From Oscheius tipulae (Eukaryota > Nematoda > Chromadorea > Rhabditida > Rhabditidae): a stretch of 64,000 nt of DNA. The translations under genes were made by a program, and so were the position numbers. Each line of letters starts with the position of its first letter. The first letter of the stretch is position 1. Below, one piece after another: positions 22,244 through 30,878 of this stretch. The notes under the pieces are model-generated. The model was not told the origin of the DNA and ran no database searches. It was given only the letters and a program-made list of their open reading frames with translations. The stretch lies in NCBI GenBank assembly GCA_037178975.1, contig JASJZH010000004.1:2480001-2544000 (forward strand). The letters run 5' to 3'.

Positions 22244-22453
22244 CTAGATCTGGAGATGTTCCGGCTTGGGCTTGCCTTTGATCCTAGTCACTACGAGCTC
22301 GCATCAGCGCTCTCCGATGGGCAGAATTCCATAGACGACGTTGACGGAGTTGTTCGAGTTGTTCGACGGCTTGATCTTGAAGGCGAGTGTGCTCGTCCCA
22401 CCGGAGGCTGCTATGAGGCACGTGGCAGGATTGACGGACAGCTTCAATCCCAT
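22244..22453 (-). pseudogene. Decayed MSP-domain small sperm protein gene
   Basis: From ATG 22453 the minus strand reads MGLKLSVNPATCLIAASGGT, then TLAFKIKPSNN and VNVVYGILPIGER. An in-frame TGA follows at 22304-22306. The same frame then continues CELVVTRIKGKPKPEHLQI to a TAG. This is the major-sperm-protein fold as found in nematode SSP/MSD-type proteins (ASGG-ST, LAFKIKSSNN, VVYG, then ELxVTRxxGxPKxE). Compared with the family, about ten residues are missing between the GGTS and LAFK blocks, and the TGA truncates the domain. MSP-domain sperm proteins of this kind are a nematode hallmark, so this fragment is the best taxonomic marker in the window. It lies 214 bp upstream of the PDZ gene, in opposite orientation. 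Confidence 0.75.
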
Positions 22454-22616
22454 CGTCAATAGCGAGAAACTCTCTGGCGTGAATCTTGCCTATTTAGTCC
22501 TCTGCCAGCTTAAACGAGACAATCGACGAAACTTTGTTGCAAGTTACCTTCGTTTCTGCTTAATAAAATCGTTGTAATTAGAGCTTCTGACAGGAGATGG
22601 CCTGTCAGACACAGAC

Positions 22617-22624
22617 TATAAAAG
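22617..22624 (+). promoter_or_regulatory. TATA box upstream of PDZ gene
   Basis: TATAAAAG lies 43 bases before the ATG at 22667, with no splice acceptor between. This gene therefore probably starts from its own promoter and is not trans-spliced, unlike most genes here. Confidence 0.6.
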
Positions 22625-22666
22625 GACAGCTACTGCAACTGGAGACCATTCGAGTCTGGTGAAGCG

Positions 22667-23503
22667 ATGGGAGAGGCGAAGACGTTCGAGCTGCAGCTGG
22701 AGATGGAGGAAGGCGAGCCGCTGGGAGCGACTCCGAACGACAAGCTCATCATCACAAAAGTGCAGCCGGGCACCATCGCCGAAGGAAAGCTGAAGATGGG
22801 AGACCAGATCTTGGAAGTGAACAACAAGAAGATGCTTGACACCAATAGCTTCTTCCGTGCTCTCCGCTATGCCTCAATGAGTGGAACCATCACGCTCCGT
22901 GTCTGTCGTGACGAGAAGAAGGTCGAGGAGCTCGAACAGCGCTGTCACATCCCAGCCGATCGTGAGAAGCTCATCCAGCGTCGCGACGGCTACTCCTACC
23001 TGGTGGCAAAGTTGGTCTGGCAGCAGGGCGGTCCTAAGCTCGGACTTGGTATCAAACACTACCAAAACCGTGTGCTCGTCAGTCGCTGTGATGCCAACAG
23101 TCTCGCCGCTCAGGAGCTTCTCACTGGAGACCACATCATAGAAATCGACTATTCGCCGGTGACGGATAAGGACGTGGCTAGGGACCTTCTGATCAAGGGA
23201 CTCCAGAAGACGGGACAGGTCTCGATGATCGTGGAGCGTCCGGAGACGGTCGAAGCCAAGCAGTGGGTTCAACAGGCTCTCAACACCCACGCCTCGCTGC
23301 CACCGAGTGTCCAGCTGAACTCGGATGTGCGTGCCATCGCTCAGAGGGAGAAGGAGAAGCTCAAATCGCGACTGCCTGTCAACTCCATTCTGCGTCCTGG
23401 AATGATGGAGAAGCGCGTTCTCATCAACGACAACATCGGCTCCCACGACATCGCCTCCGACAATGAGGGAAGAGCTCTGCGTCCCGTCAAGAAGACTGGA
23501 TAG
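22667..23503 (+). CDS. Two-PDZ-domain protein, sperm-meiosis PDZ (SMZ-like)
   Basis: Intronless frame of 278 residues. PDZ1 spans about residues 5-90: LQLEMEEGEPLGATPNDKLI, then KVQPGTIAEGKLKMGDQILE with VNNKKM. PDZ2 spans about 108-195: GGPKLGLGIKHYQNRVLVSR, then LLTGDHIIEID and VARDLLIKGL. A basic tail (AIAQREKEKLKSR) follows. The carboxylate-binding loops are divergent (PLGA and KLGLG), as in nematode sperm PDZ proteins. Size, two-domain layout, lack of introns and proximity to an MSP-domain pseudogene resemble C. elegans SMZ-1/SMZ-2, which act in chromosome segregation during male meiosis. The link to those proteins is inference from memory of the family. Upstream TATA and downstream AATAAA (23518-23523) frame a compact, highly expressed type of gene. 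Codon use is notably C/G-ending. Confidence 0.75.
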   Translation: MGEAKTFELQLEMEEGEPLGATPNDKLIITKVQPGTIAEGKLKMGDQILEVNNKKMLDTNSFFRALRYASMSGTITLRVCRDEKKVEELEQRCHIPADREKLIQRRDGYSYLVAKLVWQQGGPKLGLGIKHYQNRVLVSRCDANSLAAQELLTGDHIIEIDYSPVTDKDVARDLLIKGLQKTGQVSMIVERPETVEAKQWVQQALNTHASLPPSVQLNSDVRAIAQREKEKLKSRLPVNSILRPGMMEKRVLINDNIGSHDIASDNEGRALRPVKKTG

Positions 23504-23815
23504 AAAATGCGTAGACTAATAAAAATTGCCTACGGCTTTCTTTTGGCAGCGTCTTGTGTTCTTTCTCCTATCTCGGCCATCTCCTCATGCCCGGACATCG
23601 AAATACGTCTTCTCTTATCGAGCTTCTTTACGGACTATGCGTTCTCTGATTCAAAGACAACAAAACACCGAAGCCCGGCAAGAGAAAGACTCTAGTCCTG
23701 AAGGCAACGCTGCAGCCAACTCTATACCTTGATTCATGAAAAAAACGGAATCATATTATTATTTTAACTACATAAACAGATCCAACAAACATTTTTAGAT
23801 GGAACAAGAGTGAAA
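23504..23815. other. 3' flank of PDZ gene and convergent intergenic
   Basis: Contains the AATAAA at 23518-23523. The hydrophobic frame starting at 23507 looks like a signal peptide but overlaps the 3' UTR and poly(A) signal. No other feature seen. Confidence 0.45.
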
Positions 23816-25443
23816 TTAGAACCCCCAAGGCTTACTACATTCGCTGGGAGATTGAAGAATGGAAGAGAATCCGGACTTCCTAGGTTTGGGTTCTCGTTTG
23901 GTGGTTGGGGTAAATGAGTTGAAATTAACAGGGGTTTTCCTAGGCGCGTCTTGCTTCATGTCCTGGCTCTGATTGTTTGCAGGCGTCTGTGTGCGGAATC
24001 CTCGGAAACAACTATTCGGAGATTGTGCTGGCTTCAATGGCGACGGTCCCAAATTCATCCCAACCAGTCGAAACGTATTCGCGGTGAAGACAATGGGATT
24101 ATCATCGCGAGAATTGTTCGGACTGCTCAGATCGAATTTCTAAACAAAAAGAGGATGTTTGCAAGCAAAAGGTCCGGGTTACCGTAACGTTAGCACTGGT
24201 GGTCTTTGCATGCTGCAATTGTGGCTTGAATTCGATCATCTTGGGCCGATAATTTTGAGATTTTTCGAAAACGTTCATTGGGGCCCTATCGGTGATGCGC
24301 TTATTCCTCTCAAATTCTGTGGCCTGTTCAGCATAATTAATCAGTGTGGCTCTCTAAAACAAAAACTGCAGCTATGAACAAACGGGAAACTTACATATTT
24401 CATGTATATCTCTTCGTCTCCGATCACTTCAATTGCAAAGCTAGGCTTGCTCCTATCATGAGCGTGAGGTAGACAGTGGACCAAATGCCAGTAGACAATG
24501 GGCTCGTATGGCCAGCCTTCGGGATCAACATCCTGAAAAAACATCGATTCAAGCAAAAAAGATAGGCCTACGTACTCATCGAAGTTGACGGGATTGACAG
24601 AATATTGGAGCCATCCCCTGTACACGACACCCTCCTGCAGCTGGTACATGTTTTTGGACTGAAACAGATTCAGTATGAGGGCGAGAATAAACCTTGTTAT
24701 CGACATAGCAACCTCCCAGCTGAGGAGACCACATTTTCGTGAGAGGTTCGCTGAGATTGAAGCATTTCCTGTGGCTGATACACGAAGGGATAAGAAAGAA
24801 CTCAACGTAAACTTGGACAATTGTAACATCGTAGGGATGTATACGCGTTTTCCAAACATCATCACAGTGCTTACTCTAAAATTATGCAGTTCTTCAACCA
24901 AGGGTAGAGTCTACTCCGAAATAGGCTTCGTTCTTCTGCTGAGTAAATATCATCCAGTCTCCGAGATTGTAATCGACCCAGTCGTTTGAACACACGAGTT
25001 TGCCGCCTGAAAAGTGGGTGCTTGCAGGGACCACAAACCTGCCCAGCCAGGCCAGGTCAGGTGTACACGCATAAGCGGCCTCTGGCCTGGCCGGCCAGCA
25101 TAGTTCGTGGCGAGACGTTTCGTGTAATGCTAAGAGCCCCGCCACGAACTAGGTTGGCCTGGCCGACGCGAACATTTCGACCACGATTGCGATGTCTGGT
25201 ACTTGGTAAGAAAACGAAGACTTACAATGCTTGCGAACAGTCGGGCTAAAGAGATACATCACCTTGTTCTTCTTCGAGGTTTCGTTGTCCTCCCCGCTTT
25301 TCTCCACGACGACGCCTAAAATGAATGCTTAATTTCTAAACGTGGGCGAAAAACTAACCATAGTGCTCAAATTCTTCTATGTTCGACACAGGTAGAGGTG
25401 CTGGCATTCGCAGAAGCTCATTATCCCTCCTCTTTGGAGGCAT
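23816..25443 (-). CDS. Uncharacterised basic-tailed protein, multi-exon
   Basis: Not recognised. ATG 25443 (MPPKRRDNELLRMPAPLPVS) lies two bases after an ATTTCAG acceptor; stop 23816-23818. Readable exons give CSNDWVDYNLGDWMIFTQQK, then TKMWSPQLGGCYVDNK, QLQEGVVYRGWLQYSVNPVN, PYEPIVYWHLVHCLPHAHD, and a low-complexity S/T/P/N-rich tail with basic patches (TTKREPKPRKSGF). The W-rich middle suggests a compact beta domain; a SANTA-like (KNL2) fold was considered but no diagnostic motif confirms it. The C-terminal third looks disordered and nuclear. The intron near 25010-25258 carries an inverted repeat shared in part with an intron of the PPP1R3-like gene. Confidence 0.6.
25040..25199. repeat. 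Intronic inverted-repeat element, copy 1
   Basis: GC-rich block with perfect 12-bp arms TAGTTCGTGGCG (25101-25112) and its complement (25140-25151), flanked by GGCCTGGCC motifs and the palindrome CTGGCCGGCCAG (25087-25098). Its right part, 25159-25199, matches 30838-30878 at 37 of 41 positions (counted by eye). It lies in an intron of the minus-strand gene at 23816-25443. A small non-autonomous transposon or dispersed structured repeat is likely. Confidence 0.6.
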
Positions 25444-25687
25444 TTCTGAAATTGTATAATGATATAGGACGAAAATTATATGTGAGCAGTTGGATTTAGA
25501 AAAAGATGTAACAACGAAGAAACAAAAGTATAATATGTGTTATGTTTTCAATTTATTTTGTTCGGCCAAAGAGCGGTTGCTGGTTTCCAGCTGCTAGCAC
25601 ATACATGACTGAAAATATTTTATTCCGATGTATTTTGATTGAAACAAGGTGGAATGTGGTGCCGAAGACAAAAAATAGAAACCATCA

Positions 25688-25724
25688 GCCGTAGAAAAAT
25701 ACCGTACCCGAAGCAGGCTTTACG
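25688..25724 (+). repeat. Short dispersed motif (TACCGTACCCG family), copy 1
   Basis: AATACCGTACCCGAAGCAGG followed by CTTTACGGCGGAG. A similar string occurs at 29963-29995, upstream of another gene's start, and a TACCGTACCCGCCG version on the minus strand near 32590-32605. The element lies about 155 bp before ATG 25846. Confidence 0.4.
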
Positions 25725-25845
25725 GCGGAGATTAAAAAACGGTTATCCACGGCTCTATCGGAAAGGAATGATCTCTTCTCACTTTTCTACACACTTTTCA
25801 TTGCTTTCCTTTTACATATATCTTCTCATTCGTTACTTTCAGAAA

Positions 25846-26290
25846 ATGCTCCCGTTCCCCATCATCATCTTCATTGGATCCGTCCTCACCGCCTTTGTTG
25901 TGGGAGTTTACATGACATTCACGTCGAAGCGCCAGAAGAGGATATCTCAGCCATGTCACATTTACGAGGTATTCTCGTCTTGTGACCTGTGTCAAGTTCA
26001 ATTTTAGATAGAAATGCCTGTTCTCAGCGCCACCAAGTTGAAGTCGCCTCTAATCGAAGCCGGTAATGTTCGTTTCACGTTGTTTCTAATACCCTGCTCG
26101 TTTTTAGATCTCGTCTAGATCACAAGAATCTGTCTACTATTCCCTGCCAAATTCAGCTGTCAATTCTCCCGAACAACTCGCCACCATTCGCTCCTGTTCA
26201 AACTACGTCCATTTCTCATCACCTACCACCCCGATTTACGACAACTGCTATTATATTGAGTACTTTGGACCGGAAACCCGTATTGACTAA
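25846..26290 (+). CDS. Small single-pass membrane protein with tyrosine-rich tail
   Basis: About 120 residues in three exons. ATG 25846 lies three bases after a CTTTCAG acceptor. The N terminus MLPFPIIIFIGSVLTAFVVG is an uncleaved signal anchor or single membrane helix, followed by a basic stop-transfer (TSKRQKRISQ). The tail carries many tyrosines in short acidic or small contexts: HIYEIEM, VYYSLPN, NYVHFSS, PIYDNCYYIEYF. These resemble substrate sites for tyrosine kinases and SH2 binding. Joining exons 2 and 3 in this frame requires a GTTCGT donor after AAT (E-A-G-N); a GTAATG donor two codons earlier would terminate the frame. No family recognised. The next gene, 165 bp downstream on the same strand, encodes an SH2-like domain. 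Confidence 0.55.
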
Positions 26291-26454
26291 CATTTTGTCA
26301 CGTTATCCCCTACGTTTTACCGATTTTGTCTGTAAGTAAAAGTAATTTATTCCAATTGCGTTCCTTAAAGTTTTTTTTTTTCGAACAGGAATTCTGAAAA
26401 GGCTAGTTGCTTGCAATGTAGAGCCATTTGTATGCTGTAGTTGCTAAACGTGCG

Positions 26455-27305
26455 GATGCAAGCCAAGACTCCCTACAACTCAATCTACGAAGTCATTCGC
26501 GGCTCGGTTTCTACTACGACGGATCCGCCAGCTGCACCAGAATGTGTTAGTTGTCTTTTTCATCTAGAAGATTCCTTAGTGGAGGTACCGAAATACTAAA
26601 TTCCAGGATGACATCGTTTGTTGCACCCACGGAAAGGAGTGCGACTTTGACGACATGAAGAAGACTGGCGAGGACGCTGCCGAAAACAATAACTACGTGA
26701 ATCTAGTGGATGTGGATGAGAACGAGCGTGAAAGGCTGATCGAGCACATGAAGCAAGAACTCGAGCTGTCGGACTTCTTCAATCAGAAGAAAAAGGCGAA
26801 AAGGAGCTCGAAGTGCAGAGCTCGCAAAGAGGAGGAGCTGTTGCCGCGAAAGGACAAGCCACGAAGCAAGAAGAAGAGAAGCAGAAAGAGTCGGAAGAAA
26901 AAAGTATCCATCTCAGAAATTTGTCAGACGCGAGCCAAAAAGGGACATCTCTTCAAGAAAGCCTATCTTGGAGCCCGGAGCTTTTTGGAAGCCGAAACAG
27001 AGCTCAAGAAGAGATCTTCGTCTCTTGCTCTCTATCACCGCATGCCGACCAGAATCGAGAAACTGGACTTCGACGAAGAATCACGTCTCTTCATGGTCCA
27101 CAGACTCGGTCGTAACCAGTTCCGCCACTACGCTATTCGCTCCCGTTCTACTTCCGAAGGCCAGTGTACCTTCTTCGTGGACTACGGCGATCCGAGAGCC
27201 CTCGGCTACAACGATCTGGACGATCTTATCTCGGCCTATACGGACAAGAAGCGCCTCGTGGAGCAGTCGGGACCCACCCGCGTGACTTCTGAACGCCGTC
27301 AGTAA
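26455..27305 (+). CDS. Basic protein with SH2-like C-terminal domain
   Basis: Two exons, about 255 residues. Starts MQAKTPYNSIYEVIRGSVST; exon 2 begins DDIVCCTHGKECDFDD after an ATTCCAG acceptor. A strongly basic middle (KKKAKRSSKCRARKEEE, then RSKKKRSRKSRKKK) suggests nuclear or chromatin/RNA association. The C-terminal 105 residues follow SH2 order: LYHRMPTRIEKLDFDEESRL, FMVHRLG, FRHYAIRSRS, CTFFVDYGD and LGYNDLDDLISAYTDKK, the last resembling the usual end of SH2 domains. The arginine that binds phosphotyrosine is not at the usual FLVR place (reads FMVHR), so binding may be altered or lost. Nematode germline SH2 proteins are a plausible relative. Other readings, such as a Tudor-like domain, are possible. 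Confidence 0.55.
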
Positions 27306-27462
27306 TCTTGCTCGCGATGAAAAAGAATACAATGAAGCTGTCGAGAAGAGGTAATCGCTGACAAAAAGTACATTTATTACGATAATTGGATGAAAATGGG
27401 TGAAACATTCAAGGCGAAATACATGAAGGTGGTTGTTACTAAGTAGTTGGAAAGGGCTTCTT

Positions 27463-29772
27463 CTACCATTCCTCATCGTCCGTGTAGTATTTATCATAGT
27501 GTCTGGTCGTCGTGTTCTAACAAGAAAACTTGGATCATTTCAGAAAAGAAGATTGACCTCCGGCTCTTGGACGACATTTTTCTGATGCTCTTCCGATTCT
27601 CTGTCCCAGTATTTGAGTTCGAGCAGACTGGCCAGTTTAGCGAAGCTGGGACGTGTCAGCTGGTTCAACACAGGCTCGGATCCAGCGACCAGTCCTTGGA
27701 ATCGTCGGCTCTGACCGTTATTTCCCCAGGATGCAAAGACGACTGCCTGAATAGGGAGTCATATAAGGTCGAGACACGAAACTGACGTTATAAAGACGCT
27801 CTAGGGTGATGGTTACCGTCTTATCCAAGATGTGAGCTACTCTGACGTGTACGTGGTCATTGAGGAAGCTGCTGTAAAAGACGACCTCTTTAGCAGGGTT
27901 TGGCTGCTGATTACTGGGGAGGACGCGAAGATTTTTGATGTAGTAAACCTGTTGCGGGAAAATCGACAGCTGAAAAAGCAGGTTATAGAAAAAAAAACTT
28001 AGAAAGAAACGTACTCTTTCAGCTGTAGGATAGCCGACAAAGCTGATCGTTTTGACCTTCCAATTTCGCCCATTATCTTCGGAAGTGGCATCAAACATTA
28101 CCATCTGAAAACTTGCTCATTCAGGAGGATAAAACGAGTAGTACCTGGCATGTAGGTGTCCAATCATAGTATTTGTTTTTGAGCTCACGAGCACAACTTG
28201 CCAGACATTGCATCAAACCCGTCTGGTCGTTCCTAGAAACTGTTAGTCCAGAACTTCCTAGAGAATGCTTACCATACATACCACAGGGACTCACTGTCGT
28301 CGCGCCTTCCAGGAGACATCAGTCCGTATCCTTTCATCTCTACATTGCTCGTATTCACGTATTTTGTCGATTTGAAGCTGGGTGGGGGACTACTGTCGAA
28401 TTCCCACTGAAAAGTAAACTTATAAGCTAAGAAGGAAAGCTATTGCCGCTTTGTAGATGCCGGGACCACAGACGAGGAAGTAGGCATAAAGGCGACCTTT
28501 GCGATTGGGATTTTCGGGAAGTGTCAAGCATCCAAGCCTGCGAGTAAAGATGAGAATCTGGAGAAAAGTGGCTTTACAAAATGACCAGAAACTACTGTTT
28601 TGTTATCACTGTTCGGCACAACAAATCCCTCACATGGGTATGGGTAGGCATCACGATTGAACTTCTTCGGGATGCCATACCACTTGTTGAGCAGAATGTG
28701 AAGTTGCTGGTCGGATAGCTCATCAATAATGGCTTCGATTTCATGATCGCCTGAATTGTACTGCTCTTTACAATTTTTCAAAGAAAATTACTTTGCTTCC
28801 AGAAATCTTGAGGGGGAGGATTTGGAGCCGGGAGAGGAAGAGAGTACGATTCGTTGTTTGCGGACGAAGCGGACATTCTGCGAACCTGCTGGACGATAAG
28901 TTTGTTCTGCGCCGAGAAAGTGAAGTCGGTGGGAGGCCACGTAGGACTGCTGCTAGTGATTCTGTCAGCCCAGTCATCGACATCCAGTAATGACGGCTGC
29001 GGGGATGGGATATCTGCCGCGAAGACAGGAGATTCCGATCGACGAACTGGAGGCGGAATAGGCGGCGTTGGAGCATTTCGTGGTATCGAACGAATGCAAA
29101 CCGGCTCCGGCGAAAGAAACCTCGTTACTTTTGCTTGTTGAGTATTCGGCTGTCTAGGAGGAGAAAGAGATCGCGGAGGAGGAGGAAGAGCAGTCGGCGG
29201 AGTCGGGCACTAAAAACGTAAGGTAGCTTCACTGCCACCAAAAATTCCAACCTGTGCCGTGTAAAAAGGTTGGGGATACCATTCCGAAGAAGATTCAGTT
29301 TCCCACTCTCTGCCCTGATAGGGTTGATATATGGGCTCTGATACAACTGAAACAAAAAGAATACTGGAGAAGCGCTCTAAGAATACCATGATAATTTGCC
29401 TCCTCCAAAGGATCCGATCCTACCTCGTATCCTATCCCATTTTTCAGGAAGCAAGCCGTACGGTTGTCGCCAAGAATCAAACCGCAAAAACGAACAGATC
29501 GAAGCTAAAAACCTTGGATGGAAACGCGGATGAAGAGGACTAACTTTGTCAAGACTATGAAATTCTAAAAAACGGTCAACTGTCTCGCGATCGTTTGTCA
29601 TATAGAATTGATCATCAGAGCCTTTGATGTACACTGAAACGGGGTGATGATAAAGTTGTAGAAGGGCAATCTAACTTATTGGCGGGTTGTCATTAACAAA
29701 GTGGACCTCGCCATTCTGCTCGCCCAGCATTAGAGGCTGTGGAGGCGCCTCTCGCTCCGGCGCTCGAATCAT
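27463..29772 (-). CDS. Uncharacterised multi-exon protein with proline-rich middle
   Basis: Not recognised. ATG 29772 (MIRAPEREAPPQPLMLG) lies four bases after an ATTCAG acceptor; stop 27463-27465. The product has four parts. The N-terminal part includes YIKGSDDQFYMTNDRETVDR and LILGDNRTACFLKNGIGYEV. A long proline/serine linker contains CPTPPTALPPPPRSLSPPR and IPRNAPTPPIPPPV. A globular middle has EIEAIIDELSDQQLHILLNK, PYPCEGFVVPN, and GRLYAYFLVCGPGIY with WEFDSSPPPSF. The C-terminal part has VYYIKNLRVLP, FYSSFLNDHVHVRVAH and an acidic end (YYTDDEEW). PPPP runs could bind SH3 or WW domains. About ten introns of 40-60 nt. The layout recalls an adaptor protein, but that is a guess. Confidence 0.6.
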
Positions 29773-29962
29773 TTTCCTGAATATTTTGAAAGAGAAATAG
29801 ATACCGAAGTGCAGAACACAAATAAGGTTAGCAAATCGGTTATTCGCATCACTTTTTGTACTTACAGCTACGCAAATGAACTTATTTTCCCACACAAATT
29901 GAAAGTCCACCGAAGAAGGAATCAGAAAAGGGAAGAATTATAGCCACAATATTTCATTGGAA

Positions 29963-29995
29963 AATACCGTAACCCGTACAGGCTGCGCGGCAGTT
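29963..29995 (+). repeat. Short dispersed motif (TACCGTAACCCG family), copy 2
   Basis: AAAATACCGTAACCCGTACA followed by GGCTGCGCGGCAG; aligns with 25688-25724 with one inserted A and a few substitutions. It lies about 190 bp upstream of the start of the minus-strand gene at 29772. Confidence 0.4.
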
Positions 29996-30181
29996 CGAAT
30001 GTACTCTTTCCTCCCATCTTTCTGGGCTTGCCTCCTTTTTATCTTTTCTGCCAGAAATACGAAGTGAAAATGTGTTTATGTGAGCAGAAGCAGATTGTAC
30101 AAAGGTGTGAATGTTACAAAATATACAAACACGCTACCCGTAGCGTAGAAAAGACATGAAAACTAGATTGAGATCACTTGG

Positions 30182-30782
30182 TCAGTTTTTGAGAGAAATG
30201 AGGTAGTTGAGACCGTCGTTACTGTCCCAGTGTTCTCGGCCGTCTACGAGATAACAGCAGCAGAGCTCAGCATCTCCGTTCTGAAAACATGTTTGTTCAG
30301 TTTGACGCCTGATAAGAGTCGGAATTACCTTGAGCGGCAGAGAAGCTGTGAAGATATCAATGTCGTCTGTAGCACGGTGGCTGTAGACAGCCATCTGGTC
30401 TTGTTTGTATTGCCATTTGTCCGCAGACCATCGAATGAAGACATTCTTGTCAAAGGCCCGGTTGTGAACAGCGAGTTGAACCAGCATGGACATGCCGCAA
30501 TCACGAATGGCCGAGACGCAGATGCCACCATCTCTTGCACGCTGGAAGTACTCCGACTCGCTACGGAACGTGAAGTTTGGTAGGGCCAAGGCGACCTTCT
30601 TGGGCCTTCTGAAAATGACCGCCAGATTGTTGTAATGAAAAAAGGCTTACGGTGAAAACGAAGGGGCTTGGTAGTGGTACCCTTCTCTGTACGGCTCGAG
30701 CTGCATGACCACGGCTTCTCCGAAGCGCACTTTTTTTCTGCAGCCGGTCGGAAGACGTCTGAGGGCCGAGCGAAGACGTTCA
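30182..30782 (-). CDS. Protein phosphatase 1 glycogen-targeting subunit (PPP1R3-like), 5' end unresolved
   Basis: Targets PP1 to glycogen and so promotes glycogen synthesis. Exons 30782-30651, from 30608, and after a 54-nt intron ending TTTCAG near 30282 to the stop 30182-30184. The first exon carries the PP1-docking RVxF motif as KKVRFGEAVV. The rest is a CBM21 glycogen-binding domain: LVQLAVHNRAFDKNVFIRWS, ADKWQYKQDQMAVY, DIDIFTASLPL, and the signature DGREHWDSNDGLNYLI near the C terminus. All anchor residues of the domain look present. The exon at 30782 begins in mid-codon after an ATTTTCAG, so at least one upstream exon exists; candidates near 30900-30960 did not give a secure start. That intron carries the second copy of the intronic inverted repeat. 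Confidence 0.86.
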
Positions 30783-30833
30783 CTGAAAATTCAGTTGAAA
30801 AATGTTTTGAACTCAAGTCTTTCACGTGGTCCC

Positions 30834-30878
30834 AAACCTGGCCGACGCGAACATTTCGGCCAGGTTTGCGATGCCTGG
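30834..30878. repeat. Intronic inverted-repeat element, copy 2
   Basis: Perfect 10-bp arms AAACCTGGCC (30834-30843) and GGCCAGGTTT (30858-30867) around a 14-nt loop. The segment 30838-30878 matches 25159-25199 at 37 of 41 positions. Here the differences restore pairing that is broken in copy 1, so this copy forms the better hairpin. Confidence 0.6.

Noticed and set aside
22256-22577. Plus-strand frames over 22256-22577
   Set aside because: They are the antisense shadow of the MSP-domain fragment, which explains their coding-like texture.
23507-23695. Signal-peptide-like frame after the PDZ gene
   Set aside because: It overlaps the poly(A) signal and 3' UTR of the PDZ gene and has no splice or conservation support.
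30236-30583. Plus-strand 117-residue frame
   Set aside because: Antisense to the CBM21 exons of the PPP1R3-like gene.
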